DNA of 64,000 nucleotides from positions 248,001 through 312,000 of the forward strand of contig NW_026947702.1 of the NCBI RefSeq assembly GCF_034190915.1, given 5' to 3'. The DNA comes from Cavia porcellus (Eukaryota; Chordata; Mammalia; Rodentia; Caviidae). Of this stretch, positions 23,320 to 36,600 are shown one piece after another. The notes under the pieces were generated by a model. It was not told the DNA's origin and searched no databases. It saw nothing but the letters and a program-made list of their open reading frames with translations. The number at the start of each line of letters is the position of its first letter. Position 1 is the stretch's first letter. Both the position numbers and the translations under genes were made by a program.

Positions 23320-26239
23320 CAGCATGGGGAGGTCAGGGAACATGCAGTGGCAATGTAGGATAGGTTTCTGAAAAACATCACGGGGTGGTGCGCATTGTAT
23401 GGGTGTGTGTTACATTACATTCACTAGTAGGATTGAGAAAAACATCATGGGGTGGTGTGAATCGGAGGGTCTGAATTAGGATAGCCAGTGAGTGGCAATG
23501 TAGGATGGAGAAAAGCACCGCGGGGTGGTCAGCATGGGGAGGTCAGGCAACATGCAGTGGCAATGTAGGATAGGTTTCTGAAAATCATCACGGCGTGGTG
23601 CGCATTGTATAGGTGTGTGTTACATTACATTCACTAGTAGGAGTGAGAAAAACTTCACGGGGTGGTGCGCATTGTATGGGTGTGTGTTACATTACATTCA
23701 CTAGTAGGAGTGAGAAAAACATCACGGGGTGGTGTGATTCGGAGGGTCTGAATTAGGATAGGCAGTGAGTGGCAATGTAGGATGGAGAAAAGCACCGCGG
23801 GGTAGTCAGCATTAGGAGGTCAGGGAACATGCAGTGGCAATGTAGGATAGGTTTCTGAAAAACATCGCGGGGTGGTGCGCATTGGATTGGTGTGTGTTAC
23901 ATTACATTCACTACTAGCAGTGAGAAAAACATCACGGGGTGGTGCGCATTGTATGGGTGTGTGTTACATTACATTCACTACTAGGAGTGAGAAAAACATC
24001 ACCGGGTGGTGTTAATCGGAGTGTCTGAATTAGGATAGGCAGTGAGTGGCAATGTAGGATGGAGAAAAGCACCGCGGGGTGGTCATCATAGGGAGGTCAG
24101 GGAACATGCAGTGGCAATGTAGGATGTGTTTCTGAAAAACATCGCGGGGTGGTGCGCATTGTATGGGTGTGTGTTACATTACATTCACTATTAGGAGTGA
24201 GAACAACACAACGGGGTGGTGTGAATCGGAGGGTCTGAATTAGGATAGGCAGTGAGTGGCAATGTATGATGGAGAAAAGCACCGCGGGGTGGTCAGCATG
24301 GGGAGGTCAGGGAACATGCAGTGGCAATGTAGGATAGGTTTCTGAAAAACATCACGGGCTGGTGCGCATTGTATGGGTGTGTGTTACATTACATTCACTA
24401 GTAGGAGTGAGAAAAACTTCACGGGGTGGTGTGAATCTGAGGGTCTGAATTAGGATAGGCAGTGAGTGGAAATGTAGGATGGAGAAAAGCACCGCGGGGT
24501 GGTCAGCATGGGGAGGTCAGGGAACATGCAGTGGCAATGTAGGATAGGTTTCTGAAAAACATCGCGGGGTGGTGCGCATTGTATGGGTGGGTGTTACATT
24601 ACATTCACAAGTAGGAGTGAGAAAAACATCACGGGATGGTGTGAATCGGAGGGTCTGTATTAGGATAGGCAGTGAGTGGCAATGTAGGATGGAGAAAAGC
24701 ACCGCGGGGTGGTCAGCATGGGGAGGTCAGGCAACATGCAGTGGCAATGTAGGATAGGTTTCTGAAAAACATCGCGGGGTGATGCGGATTGAATGGGTGT
24801 GTGTTACAATACATTCATTAGTAGCAGTGAGAAAAACATCACGGGGTGGTGTGAATCGGAGGGTCTGAATTAGGATAGGCAGTGAGTGGCAATGTAGGAT
24901 GGAGAAAAGCACCGCGGTGTGGTCAGCATGGGGAGGTCAGGGAACATGCAGTGGCAATGTAGGATAGGTTTCTGAAAAACATCGCGGGGTGGTGCGCATT
25001 GTATGTGTGTGTGTTACATTACATTCACTATTCGGAGGTAGAAAAACATCACGGGGTGGTGCACATTGTATGGGTGTGTGTTACATTACATTCACTAGTA
25101 GGATGAGAAAAACATCACGGTGTGGTGTGAATCAGAGGGTCTGAATTAGGATATGCAGTGAGTGGCAATGTAGGATGGAGAAAAGCACCGCGGGGTGGTC
25201 AGCATGGGGAGGTCAGGGAACATGCAGTGGCAATGTAGGATAGGTATCTGAAAAACATCGCGGGGTGGTGCGCATTGTACGGGTGTGTATTACATTACAT
25301 TCACTAGTAGGAGTGAGAAAAACATCACGGGGTGGTGCGCATTGTATGGGTGTGTGTTACGTTACATTCACTATTAGGAGTGAGAAAAACATCACGGGGT
25401 GGTGTGAATCGGAGGGTCTGAATTAGGATAGGCAGTGAGTGGCAATGTAGGATGGAGAAAAGCACCGCGGGGTGGTCAGCATGGGGAGGTCAGGGAACAT
25501 GCAGTGGCAATGTAGGATAGGTTTCTGAAAAACATCGCGGGGTGGTGCGCATTGTATGGGTGTGTGTTACATTACATTCATTAGTAAGAGTGAGAAAAAC
25601 ATCACGGGTTGGTGTGAATCGGAGGGTCTGATTTAGGATAGGCAGTGAGTGGCAATGTAGGATGGAGAAAAGCACCACGGGGTGGTCAGCATGGGGAGGT
25701 CAGGGAACATGCAGTGGCAATGTAGATTAGGTTTCTGAAAATCATCACGGCGTGGTGCGCATTGTATGGGTGTGTGTTACATTACATTCACTAGTAGGAG
25801 TGAGAAAAACATCACGAAGTGGTGCGCATTGTATGGGTGTGTGTTACATTACATTCACTAGTAGGAGTGAGAAAAACATCACGCGGTGGTGTGAATCGGA
25901 GGCTCTGAATTAGGATAGGCAGTGAGTCGCAATGTAGGATGGAGAAAAGCACCGCGGGTAGTCAGCATGGGGAGGTCAGGGAACATGCAGTGGGAATGTA
26001 GGATAGGTTTCTGAAAAACATCGCGGGGTGGTGCGCATTGGATTGGTGTGTGTTACATTACATTCACTACTAGGAGTGAGAAAAACATCACGGGGTGGTG
26101 CGCATTGTATGGGTGTGTGTTACATTACATTCACTACTAGGAGTGAGAAAAACATCACGGGGTGGTGTGAATCGGAGGGTCTGAATTAGGATAGGCAGTG
26201 AATAGCAATGTAGGATGGAGAAAAGCACCGCAGGGTGGT
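23320..26239 (+). repeat. Block epsilon, copy 2 (2,920 bp)
   Basis: This is the second copy of 18375-21505 with the same ordered markers. It has one actattaggag / gtatgatgg monomer where copy 1 has two, plus a further 1-bp deletion (gcgggtagtc, about 25958). Visible differences are few per monomer, so this duplication is recent relative to divergence among monomer types. Confidence 0.88.
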
Positions 26240-27146
26240 CAGCATGGGGAAGTCAGGGAACAGGCAGTGGCAATGTAGGATAGGTTTCTGAAAAACATCG
26301 CTGGGTGGTGCGGATTGTATGGGTGTGTGTTACATTACATTCACTAGTAGGAGTGAGAAAAACCTCACGGGGTGGTGCCCATTGTATGGGTGTGTGTTAC
26401 ATTACATTCACTATTAGGAGTGAGAACAACACAACGGGGTGGTGTGAATCGGAGCGTCTGAATTAGGATAGGCAGTGAGTGGCAATGTATGATGGAGAAA
26501 AGCACCGCGGGGTGGTCAGCATGGGGAGGTCAGGGAACATGCAGTGGCAATGTAGGATAGGTTTCTGAAAAACATCACGGGCTGGTGCGCATTGTATGGG
26601 TGTGTGTTACATTACATTCACTAGTAGGAGTGAGAAAAACTTCACGGGGTGGTGTGAATCGGAGGGTCTGAATTAGGATAGGCAGTGAGTGGCAATGTAG
26701 GATGGAGAAAAGCACCGCGGGGTGGTCAGCATGGGGAGGTCAGGGAACATGCAGTGGCAATGTAGGATAGGTTTCTGAAAAACATCGCGGGGTGGTGCGC
26801 ATTGTATGGGTGGGTGTTACAATACATTCACAAGTAGGAGTAAGAAAAACATCACGGGATGGTGTGAATCGGAGGGTCTGTATTAGGATAGGCAGTGAGT
26901 GGCAATGTAGGATGGAGAAAAGCACCGCGGGGTTGTCAGCATGGGGAGGTCAGGGAACATGCAGTGGCAATGTAGGATAGGTTTCTGAAAAACATCGCAG
27001 GGTGATGCGGATTGTATGGGTGTGTGTTACAATACATTCATTAGTAGCAGTGAGAAAAACATCACGGGGTGGTGTGAATCGGAGGGTCTGAATTAGGATA
27101 GGCAGTGAGTGGCAATGTAAGATGGAGAAAAGCACCGCGGTGTGGT
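26240..27146 (+). repeat. ABBC plus three ABC monomers, re-copied from block epsilon
   Basis: The ABBC at 26240-26516 starts as an epsilon-type monomer (gggaagtcagggaacagg) and ends with gcccattg and actattaggagtgagaacaac, so it appears chimeric. The three ABC monomers that follow (acgggctgg; gtgggtg with cacaagtagg; tgatgcggattg) match 24294-24923 at a 2,223-bp offset. Confidence 0.84.
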
Positions 27147-27698
27147 CAGCATGGGGAGGTCAGAGAACATGCAGTGGCAATGTAGGATAGGTTTCTGAAA
27201 AACATCGCGGGGTGGTGCGCATTGTATGGGTGTGTGTTACATTGCATTCACTAGTCCGAGGGAGAAAAACATCACGGGGTGGTGCGCATTGTATGGGTGT
27301 GTGTTACATTACATTCACTAGTAGGATGAGAAAAACATCACGGTGTGGTGTGAATCGGAGGGTCTGAATTAGGATAGGCAGTGAGTGGCAATGTAGGATG
27401 GAGAAAAGCACCGCGGGGTGGTCAGCATGGGGAGGTCAGGGAACATGCAGTGGCAATGTAGGATATGTTTCTGAAAAACATCGCGGGGTGGTGCGCATTG
27501 TATGGGTGTGTGTTACATTGCATTCACTAGTCCGAGGGAGAAAAACATCACGGGGTGGTGCGCATTGTATGGGTGTGTGTTACATTACATTCACTAGTAG
27601 GATGAGAAAAACATCACGGTGTGGTGTGAATCGGAGGGTCTGAATTAGGATAGGCAGTGAGTGGCAATGTAGGATGGAGAAAAGCACCGCGGGGTGGT
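27147..27698 (+). repeat. 276-bp ABBC monomer duplicated in tandem
   Basis: Two adjacent 276-bp monomers (27147-27422 and 27423-27698) share the rare variants cactagtccgagggag in the first B and gtaggatgag (1-bp deletion) in the second B, and both have cattgcattc. The only obvious differences are a few bases in A, such as gataggttt against gatatgttt. This is a recent single-monomer tandem duplication. Confidence 0.9.
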
Positions 27699-28395
27699 CA
27701 GCATGGGGAGGTCAGGGAACATGCAGTGGCAATGTAGGATATGTTTCTGAAAAACATCGCGGGGTGGTGCGCATTGTATGGGTGTGTGTTACATTACATT
27801 CACTAGTAGGAGTGACAAAAACATCGTGGTGTTGTGTGAATAAGAGGGTCTGAATTAAGATAGGCAGTGAGTGGCAATGTAGGATGGAGAAAAGCACCGT
27901 GGGCTGGTCAGCATGGGGAGGTCAGGGAACATGCAGTGACAATGTAGCATAGGTTTCTGAAAAACATCACGGGGTGGTGCGCATTGTATGGGTGTGTGTT
28001 ACATTACATTCACTAGTAGGAGTGAGCAAAACATCACGGGGTGGTGTGAATCGGAGGGTCTGAATTAGGATAGGCAGTGAGTGGCAATGTAGGATGGAGA
28101 AAAGCACCGCGGGGTAGTCAGCATGGGGAGGTCAGGGAACATGCAGTGGCAATGTAGGATAGGTTTCTCAAAAACATCACGGGGTGGTGCACATTGTATA
28201 GGTGTGTGTTACATTACATTCACTAGTAGGAGTGAGATAAACATCACGGGGTGGAGCGCATTGTATGGGTGTGTGTTACATTACATTCACAAGTAGGAGT
28301 GAGAAAAATATCACGGGGTGGTGTGAATCGGAGGGTCTGAATTAGGATAGGCAGTGAGTGGCAATGTAGGATGGAGAAAAGCACCGCGGGGTGGT
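27699..28395 (+). repeat. Three monomers (ABC, ABC, ABBC), fourth delta-type marker
   Basis: The first monomer carries gtgacaaaaacatcgtggtg and gaataagagg, the marker of block delta also seen at about 13.3, 16.4 and 21.8 kb. The ABBC that follows has gagataaacatcacggggtggagcgc. A related gagataaacatc / agagcgc monomer occurs at about 53.8 kb. Confidence 0.83.
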
Positions 28396-29023
28396 CAACA
28401 TGGGGAGGTCAGGGAACATGCAGTGGCAATGTAGGATTGGATTCTGAAAAACATCGCGGGGTGGTGCGCATTGTATGGGTGTGTGTTACATTACATTCAC
28501 TAGTAGGAGTGAGAAAAACATCACGGGGTGGTATGAATTGGAGGGTCTGAATTAGGATAGCCAGTGAGTGGCAATGTAGGATGGAGAATAGCACCGCGGC
28601 GTGGTCAGCATGGGGAAGTCAATGAACATGCAGTGGCAATGTAGGATAGGTTTCTGAAAAACATCACGGGGTGGTGCACATTGTATTGGTGTGTTACATT
28701 ACATTCACTAGTAGGAGTGAGAAAAACATCACGGGGTGGTGTGAATCGGAGGGTCTGAATTAGTAAAGGCAGTGAGTGGCAATGTAGGATGGAGAAAATC
28801 ACCGCGGGGTTGTCAGCATGGGGAGGTCAGGGAACATGCAGTGGCAATGTAGGATAGTTTTCTGAAAAACATCACGGGGTGGTGTGAATTTTATGGGTGT
28901 GTTTTACATTACATTCACTAGCAGGAGTGAGAAAAACCTCACGGGGTGGTATGAATTGGAGGGTCTGAATTAGGATAGGCAGTTAGAGGAAATGTAGGAT
29001 GGAGAAAATGACGGCGGGGTGGT
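28396..29023 (+). repeat. Long-range repeat, copy 1 (628 bp, partner at 57.7 kb)
   Basis: Three monomers of 210, 208 and 210 bp match 57683-58310 at a constant 29,287-bp offset. Shared features are gataggattctg or its variant, gatagccagtg or gacagccagtg, ggggaagtcaatgaacatg, a 2-bp deletion in B (attggtgtgttacatt) and gaattttatgggtgtgttttac with ctagcaggag or ctagcacgag. Confidence 0.88.
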
Positions 29024-30761
29024 CAGCATGGGGAGGTCAGGGAACATGCCGTGGCAATGTAGGATATGTTTCTGAAAAACATCGCGGGGTGGTGCGCATT
29101 GTATGGGTGGGTGTTACATTACATTCACAAGTAGGAGTGAGAAAAACATCACGGGATGGTGTGAATCGGAGGGTCTGAATTAGGATAGGCAGTGAGTGGC
29201 AATGTAGGATAGAGAAAAGCTCCGCGGGGTGGTCAGCATGGGGAGGGCAGGGAACATGCAGTGGCAATGTATGATAGATTTCTGAAAAACTTCGCGGGGT
29301 TGTGCGCATTGTATGAGTGTGTGTTACATTACATTCACTAGTAGCAGTGAGAAAAACATCACGGGGTGGTGTGAATCAGAGGGTCTGAATTAGGATAGGC
29401 AGTGAGTGGCAATGTAGGATGGAGAAAAGCACCGGGGGGTGGTCAGCTTGGGGAGGTCAGGGAACATGCAGTGGCAATGTAGGATAGGTTTCTGAAAAAC
29501 ATCGCGGGGTGGTGCGCATTGTATGGTTGTGTGTGACATTACATTCATTAGTAGGAGTGAAAAAAACATCACGGGGTGGTGTGAATCGGAGGGTCTCAAT
29601 TAGGATAGGCAGTGAGTGGCAATGTAGGATGGAGAAAAGCACCGCAGGGTGGTCAGCAATGGGAGGTCAGGGAACATGCAGTGGCAATGTAGGATAGGTT
29701 TCTGAAAAACATCACGGGGTGGTGCGCATTGTATGGGTGTGTGTTACATTACATTCACTAGTAGGAGTGAGAAAAACATCACGGGGTGGTGCGCATTGTA
29801 TGGATGTTTGTTACATTACATTCACTAGTAGGAGTGAGAAAAACATCACGGGGTGGTATGAATCGGAGGGTCTGAATTAGGATAGGCAGTGAGTGGCAAT
29901 GTAGGATGGAGAAAAGCACCGCGGGTTGGTCAGCATGGGGAGGTCAGGGAACATGCAGTGGCAATGTAGGATAGGTTTCTGAAAAACATTGCGGGGTGGT
30001 GCACATTGTATGGGTGTGTGTTACATTACATTCTCTAGTAGGAGTGAGAAAAACATCACGGGGTGGTGCGCATTGTATGGGTGTGTGTTACATTACATTC
30101 ACTAGTAGGAGGGAGAAAAACATCACGGGGTGGTGTGAATCGGAGGGTCTGAATTAGGATAGGCAGTGAGTGGCAATGTAGGATGGAGAAAAGCACCGCG
30201 GGGTGTTCAGCATGGGGAGGTCAGGGAAAATGCAGTGGCTATGTAGGATAGGTTTCTGAAAAACATCGCGGGGTGGCGCGCATTGTATGGGTGTGTGTTA
30301 CATTACATTCACTAGTAGGAGTGAGAAAAACATCACGGGGTGGTGCGCATTGTATGGGTGTGTGTTACATTACATTCACTATTAGGAGTGAGAAAAACAT
30401 CACGGGGTGGTGTGAATCGGAGGGTCTGAATTAGGACAGGCAGTGAGTGGCAATGTAGGATGGAGGAAAGCACCGCGGGGTGGTCAGCATGGGGAGGTCA
30501 GGGAACATGCAGTGGCAATGTAGGATAGGTTTCCGAAAAACATCGCGGGGTGGTGCGCATTGTATGGGTGTGTGTTACATTACATTCACTAGTAGGAGTG
30601 AGAAAAACAGCACGGGGTGGTGCGCATTGTATGGGTGTGTGTTACATTACATTCACTATTAGGAGTGAGAAAAACATCACGGGGTGGTGTGAATCGGATG
30701 GTCTGAATTAGGATATCCAGTAAGTGGCAATGTAGGATGGAGAAAAGCAACGCGGGGTGGT
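29024..30761 (+). repeat. Block eta, copy 1 (1,738 bp)
   Basis: Monomers: three ABC, then four ABBC. Ordered markers are gtgggtg with cacaagtagg; ggggagggcagg with tatgagtgtg and cttcgcgggg; tatggttgtgtgtgac with attagtaggagtgaaaaaaac; cagcaatgggagg; and gatatccagtaagtgg. The same order recurs at 48437-49620 with offset 19,413 bp, then 18,859 bp. The change of 554 bp equals two ABBC monomers. Confidence 0.87.
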
Positions 30762-33615
30762 CAGCATGGGGAGGTCAGGGAACATGCAGTGGCAATGTAG
30801 GATAGGTTTCTGAAAAACATCGCGGGGTGATGCGGATTGTATGGGTGTGTGTTACAATACATTCATTAGTAGCAGTGAGAAAAACATCACGGGATGGTGT
30901 GAATCGGAGGGTCTGAATTAGGATAGGCAGTGAGTGGCAATGTAGGATGGAGAAAAGCACCGCGGGGTGTTCAGCATGGGGAGGTCAGGGAACATGCAGT
31001 GGCAATGTAGGATAGGTTTCTGAAAAACATCGCGGGGTGGTGCGCATTGTATGGGTGGGTGTTACATTACATTCACAAGTAGGAGTGAGAAAAACATCAC
31101 GGGATGGTGTGAATCGGAGGGTCTGTATTAGGATAGGCAGTGAGTGGCAATGTAGGATGGAGAAAAGCACCGCGGGGTGGTCAGCATGGGAAGGTCAGGG
31201 AACATGCAGTGGCAATGTAGGATAGGTTTCTGAAAAACATCGCGGGGTGATGCGGATTGTATGGGTGTGTGTTACAATACATTCATTAGTAGCAGTGAGA
31301 AAAACATCACGGGGTGGTGTGAATCGGAGGGTCTGAATTAGGATAGGCAGTGAGTAGCAATGTAGGATGGAGAAAAGCACCGCGGTGTGGTCAGCATGGG
31401 GAGGTCAGGGAACATGCCGTGGCAATGTAGGATAGGTTTCTGAAAAACATCGCGGGGTGGTGCGCATTGTATGGGTGTGTGTTACATTACATTCACTAGT
31501 CGGAGGGAGAAAAACATCACAGGGTGGTGCGCATTGTATGGGTGTGTGTTACATTACATTCATTAGTAGGAGTGAAAAAAACATCACGGGGTGGTGTGAA
31601 TCGGAGGGTCTGAATTAGGATAGGCAGTGAGTGGCAATGTAGGATGGAGAAAAGCACCGCGGGGTGGTCAGCATGGGGAGGTCAGGGAACATGCAGTGGC
31701 AATGTAGGATAGGTTTATGAAAAACATCACGGGCTGGTGCGCATTGTATGGGTGTGTGTTACATTACATTCACTAGTAAGATGAGAAGAACATCACGGTG
31801 TGGTGTGAATCGGAGGGTCTGAATTAGGATAGGCAGTGAGTGGCAATGTAGGATGGAGAAAAGCACCGCGGGGTGGTCAGCATGGGGAGGTCAGGGAACA
31901 TGCAGTGGCAATGTAGGATCGGTTTCTGAAAAACATCGCGGGGTGGTGCTCATTGTACGGGTGTGTGTTACATTACATTCACTAGTAGGAGTGAGAAAAA
32001 CATCACGGGGTGGTGCGCATTGTATGGGTGTGTGTTACGTTACATTCACTAGTAGGAGTGAGAAAAACATCACAAGGTGGTGTGAATCGGAGGGTCTGAA
32101 TTAGGATAGGCAGTGAGTGGCAATGTAGGAAGGAGAAAAGCACCGCGGGGTGGTCAGCATGGGGAGGTCAGGGAACATGCAGTGGCAATGTAGGATAGGT
32201 TTCTGAAAAACATCGTGGGGTGGTGCGCATTGTATGGGTGTGTGTTACATTACATTCATTAGTAAGAGTGAGAAAAACATCACGGGGTGGTGTGAATCGG
32301 AGGGTCTGAATTAGGATAGGCAGTGAGTGGCAATGTAGGATGGAGAAAAGCACCGCGGGGTGGTCAGCATGGGGAGGTCAGGGAACATGCAGTGGCAATG
32401 TAGATTAGGTTTCTGAAAATCATCATGGCATGGTGCGCATTGTATGGGTGTGTGTTACATTACATTCACTAGTAGGAGTGAGAAAAACGTCACGGGGTGG
32501 TGCGCATTGTATGGGTGTGTGTTACATTACATTCACTAGTAGGAGTGAGAAAAACATCACGGGGTGGTGTGAATCGGAGGGTCTGAATTAGGATAGGCAG
32601 TGAGTGGCAATGTAGGATGGAGAAAAGCACCGCGGGGTAGTCAGCATGGGGAGGTCAGGGAACATGTAGTGGCAATGTAGGATAGGTTTCTGAAAAACAT
32701 CGCGGGGTGGTGCGCATTGGATTGGTGTGTGTTACATTACATTCACTACTAGGAGTGAGAAAAACATCACGGGGTGGTGCGCATTGTATGGGTGTGTGTT
32801 ACATTACATTCAGTACTGGGAGTGAGAAAAACATCACCGGGTGGTGTTATTCGGAGTGTCTGAATTAGGATAGGCAGTGAGTGGCAATGTAGGATGGAGA
32901 AAAGCACCGCGGAGTGGTCAGCATGGGGAGGTCAGGGAACATGCAGTGGCAATGTAGGATGTGTTTCTGAAAAACATCGAGGGGTGGTGCGCATTGTATG
33001 GGTGTGTGTTACATTACATTCACTAGTAGGAGTGAGAAAAACATCACGGGGTGGTGTGAATCGGAGGGTCTGTATTAGGATAGGCAGTGAGTGGCAATGT
33101 AGGATGGAGAAAAGCACCGCGGGGTGGTCAGCATGGGGAGGTCAGGGAACATGCAGTGGCAATGTAGGATAGGTTTCTGAAAAACATCGCGGGGTGGTGC
33201 GCATTGTATGGGTGTGTGTTACATTACATTCACTAGTAGGAGTGAGAAAAACATCACGGGGTTGTGCCCATTGTATGGGTGTGTGTTACATTACATTCAC
33301 TATTAGGAGTGAGAACAACACAACGGGGTGGGGTGAATCGGAGGGTCTGAATTAGGATAGGCAGTGAGTGGCAATGTATGATGGAGAAAAGCACCGCGGG
33401 GTGGTCAGCATGGGGAGGTCAGGGAACATGGAGTGGCAATGTAGGATAGGTTTCTGAAAAACATCACGGGCTGGTGCGCATTGTATGGGTGTGTGTTACA
33501 TTACATTCACTAGTAGGAGTGAGAAAAACTTCACGGGGTTGTGTGAATCGGAGGGTCTGAATTAGGATAGGCAGTGAGTGGCAATGTAGGATGGAGAAAA
33601 GCACCGCGGGGAGGT
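30762..33615 (+). repeat. Partial zeta-type block preceding the zeta series
   Basis: The markers tgatgcggattg, gtgggtg, gtcggaggg, taagatgagaag, gatcggttt with tgctcattgtacggg, attagtaagag, gattagg, ggattgg, gatgtgttt, gcccattg and acgggctgg all recur in the next 5 kb (offset 3,484, 3,274, then 4,036-4,037 bp). It therefore resembles zeta copy 1, with one 210-bp unit inserted at about 31.5-31.8 kb and one 763-bp trimer missing. Confidence 0.85.
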
Positions 33616-36600
33616 CAGCATGGGGAGGTCAGGGAACATGCAGTGGCAATGTAGGATAGGTTTCTGAAAAACATCGCGGGGTGGTGCGCATTGTATGGGT
33701 GGGTGTTACATTACATTCACAAGTAGGAGTGAGAAAAACATCACGGGATGGTGTGAATCGGAGTGTCTGTATTAGGATAGGCAGTGAGTGGCAATGTAGG
33801 ATGGAGAAAAGCACCGCTGGGTGGTCAGCATGGGGAGGTCAGGGAACATGCATTGGCAATGTAGGATATGTTTCTGAAAAACATCGTGGGGTGGTGCGCA
33901 TTGTATGGGTGGGTGTTACATTACATTCACAAGTAGGAGTGAGAAAAACATCACGGGATGGTGTGAATCGGAGGGTCTGAATTAGGATAGGCAGTGATTG
34001 GCAATGTAGGATATAGAAAAGCTCCGCGGGGTTGTCAGCATGGGGAGGGCAGGGAACATGCAGTGGCAATGTATGATAGATTTCTGAAAAACTTCGCGGG
34101 GTTGTGCGCATTGTATGAGTGTGTGTTACATTACATTCACTAGTAACAGTGAGAAAAACATCACGGGGTGGTGTGAATCAGAGGGTCTGAATTAGGATAG
34201 GCAGTGAGTGGCAATGTAGGATGGAGAAAAGCACCGGGGGGTGGTCAGCATGGGGAGGTCAGGGAACATGCAGTGGCAATGTAGGATAGGTTTCTGAAAA
34301 ACATCGCGGGGTGGTGCGCATTGTATGGTTGTGTGTGACATTACATTCATTAGTAGGAGTGAAAAAAACATCACGGGGTGGTGTGAATCGGAGGGTCTCA
34401 ATTAGGATAGGCAGTGAGTGGCAATGTAGGAAAGAGAAAAGCACCGCGGGGTGGTCAGCATGGGGAGGTCAGGGAACATGCAGTGGCAATGTAGGATAGG
34501 TATCTGAAAAACATCGCGGGGTGGTGCGCATTGTATGGGTGTGTGTTACATTACATTCATTATTAAGAGTGAGAAAAACATCACGGGGTGGTGTGAATCG
34601 GAGTGTCTGAATTAGGATAGGCAGTGAGTGGCAATGTAGGATGGAGAAAAGCACCGCGGGGTGGTCAGCATGGGAAGGTCAGGGAACATGCAGTGGCAAT
34701 GTAGGATACTTTTCTGAAAAACATCGCGGGGTGATGCGGATTGTATGGGTGTGTGTTACAATACATTCATTAGTAGCAGTGAGAAAAACATCACGGGGTG
34801 GTGTGAATCGGAGGGTCTGAATTAGGATAGGCAGTGAGTGGCAATGTAGGATGGAGAAAAGCACCGCGGGGTGGTCAGCATTGGGAGGTCAGGGAACATG
34901 CAGTGGCAATGTAGGATAGGTTTCTGAAAAACATCGCGGGGTGGTGCGCATTGTATGGTTGTGTGTTACATTACATTCACTAGTCGGAGGGAGAAAAACA
35001 TCACAGGGTGGTGCGCATTGTATGGGTGTGTGTTACATTACATTCACTAGTAAGATGAGAAGAACATCACGGTGTGGTGTGAATCGGAGGGTCTGAATTA
35101 GGATAGGCAGTGAGTGGCAATGTAGGATGGAGAAAAGCACCGCGGGGTGGTCAGCATTGGGAGGTCAGGGAACATGCAGTGGCAATGTAGGATCGGTTTC
35201 TGAAAAACATCGCGGGGTGGTGCTCATTGTACGGGTGTGTGTTACATTACATTCACTAGTAGGAGTGAGAAAAACATCACGGGGTGGTGCGCATTGTATG
35301 GGTGTGTGTTACGTTACATTCACTAGTAGGAGTGAGAAAAACATCACGGGGTGGTGTGAATCGGAGGGTCTGAATTAGGATAGGCAGTGAGTGGCAATGT
35401 AGGAAGGAGAAAAGCACCGCGGGGTGGTCAGCATGGGGAGGTCAGGGAACATGCAGTGGCAATGTAGGATAGGTTTCTGAAAAACATCGCGGGGTGGTGC
35501 GCATTGTATGGGTGTGTGTTACATTACATTCATTAGTAAGAGTGAGAAAAACATCACGGGGTGGTGTGAATCGGAGGGTCTGAATTAGGATAGGCAGTGA
35601 GTGGCAATGTAGGATGGAGAAAAGCACCGCGGTGTGGTCAGCATGGGGAGGTCAGGGAACATGCAGTGGCAATGTAGGATAGGTTTCTGAAAAACATCGC
35701 GGGGTGGTGCGCATTGTATGGGTGTGTGTTACATTACATTCACTAGTCGGAGGGAGAAAAACATCACGGGGTGGTGCGCATTGTATGGGTGTTTGATACA
35801 TTACATTCACTAGTAGGATGAGAAGAACATCACGGTGTGGTGTGAATCGGAGTGTCTGAATTAGGATAGGCAGTGAGTGGCAATGTAGGATGGAGAAAAG
35901 CACCGCGGGGTGGTCAGCATGGGGAGGTCAGGGAACATGCAGTGGCAATGTAGGATCGGTTTCTGAAAAACATCGCGGGGTGGTGCTCATTGTACGGGTG
36001 TGTGTTACATTACATTCACTAGTAGGAGTGAGAAAAACATCACGGGGTGGTGCGCATTGTATGGGTGTGTGTTACGTTACATTCACTAGTAGGAGTGAGA
36101 AAAACATCACGGGGTGGTGTGAATCGGAGGGTCTGAATTAGGATAGGCAGTGAGTGGCAATGTAGGAAGGAGAAAAGCACCGCGGGGTGGTCAGCATGGG
36201 GAGGTCAGGGAATATGCAGTGGCAATGTAGGATAGGTTTCTGAAAAACATCGCGGGGTGGTGCGCATTGTATGGGTGTGTGTTACATTACATTCATTAGT
36301 AAGAGTGAGAAAAACATCACGGGGTGGTGTGAATCGGAGGGTCTGAATTAGGATAGGCAGTGAGTGGCAATGTAGGATGGAGAAAAGCACCGCGGGGTGG
36401 TCAACATGGGGAGGTCAGGGAACATGCAGTGGCAATGTAGATTAGGTTTCTGAAAATCATCATGGCGTGGTGCACATTGTATGGGTGTGTGTTACATTAC
36501 ATTCACTAGTAGGAGTGAGAAAAACATCACGGGGTGGTGCGCATTGTATGGGTGTGTGTTACATTACATCACTAGTAGGAGTGAGAAAAACATCACGGGG

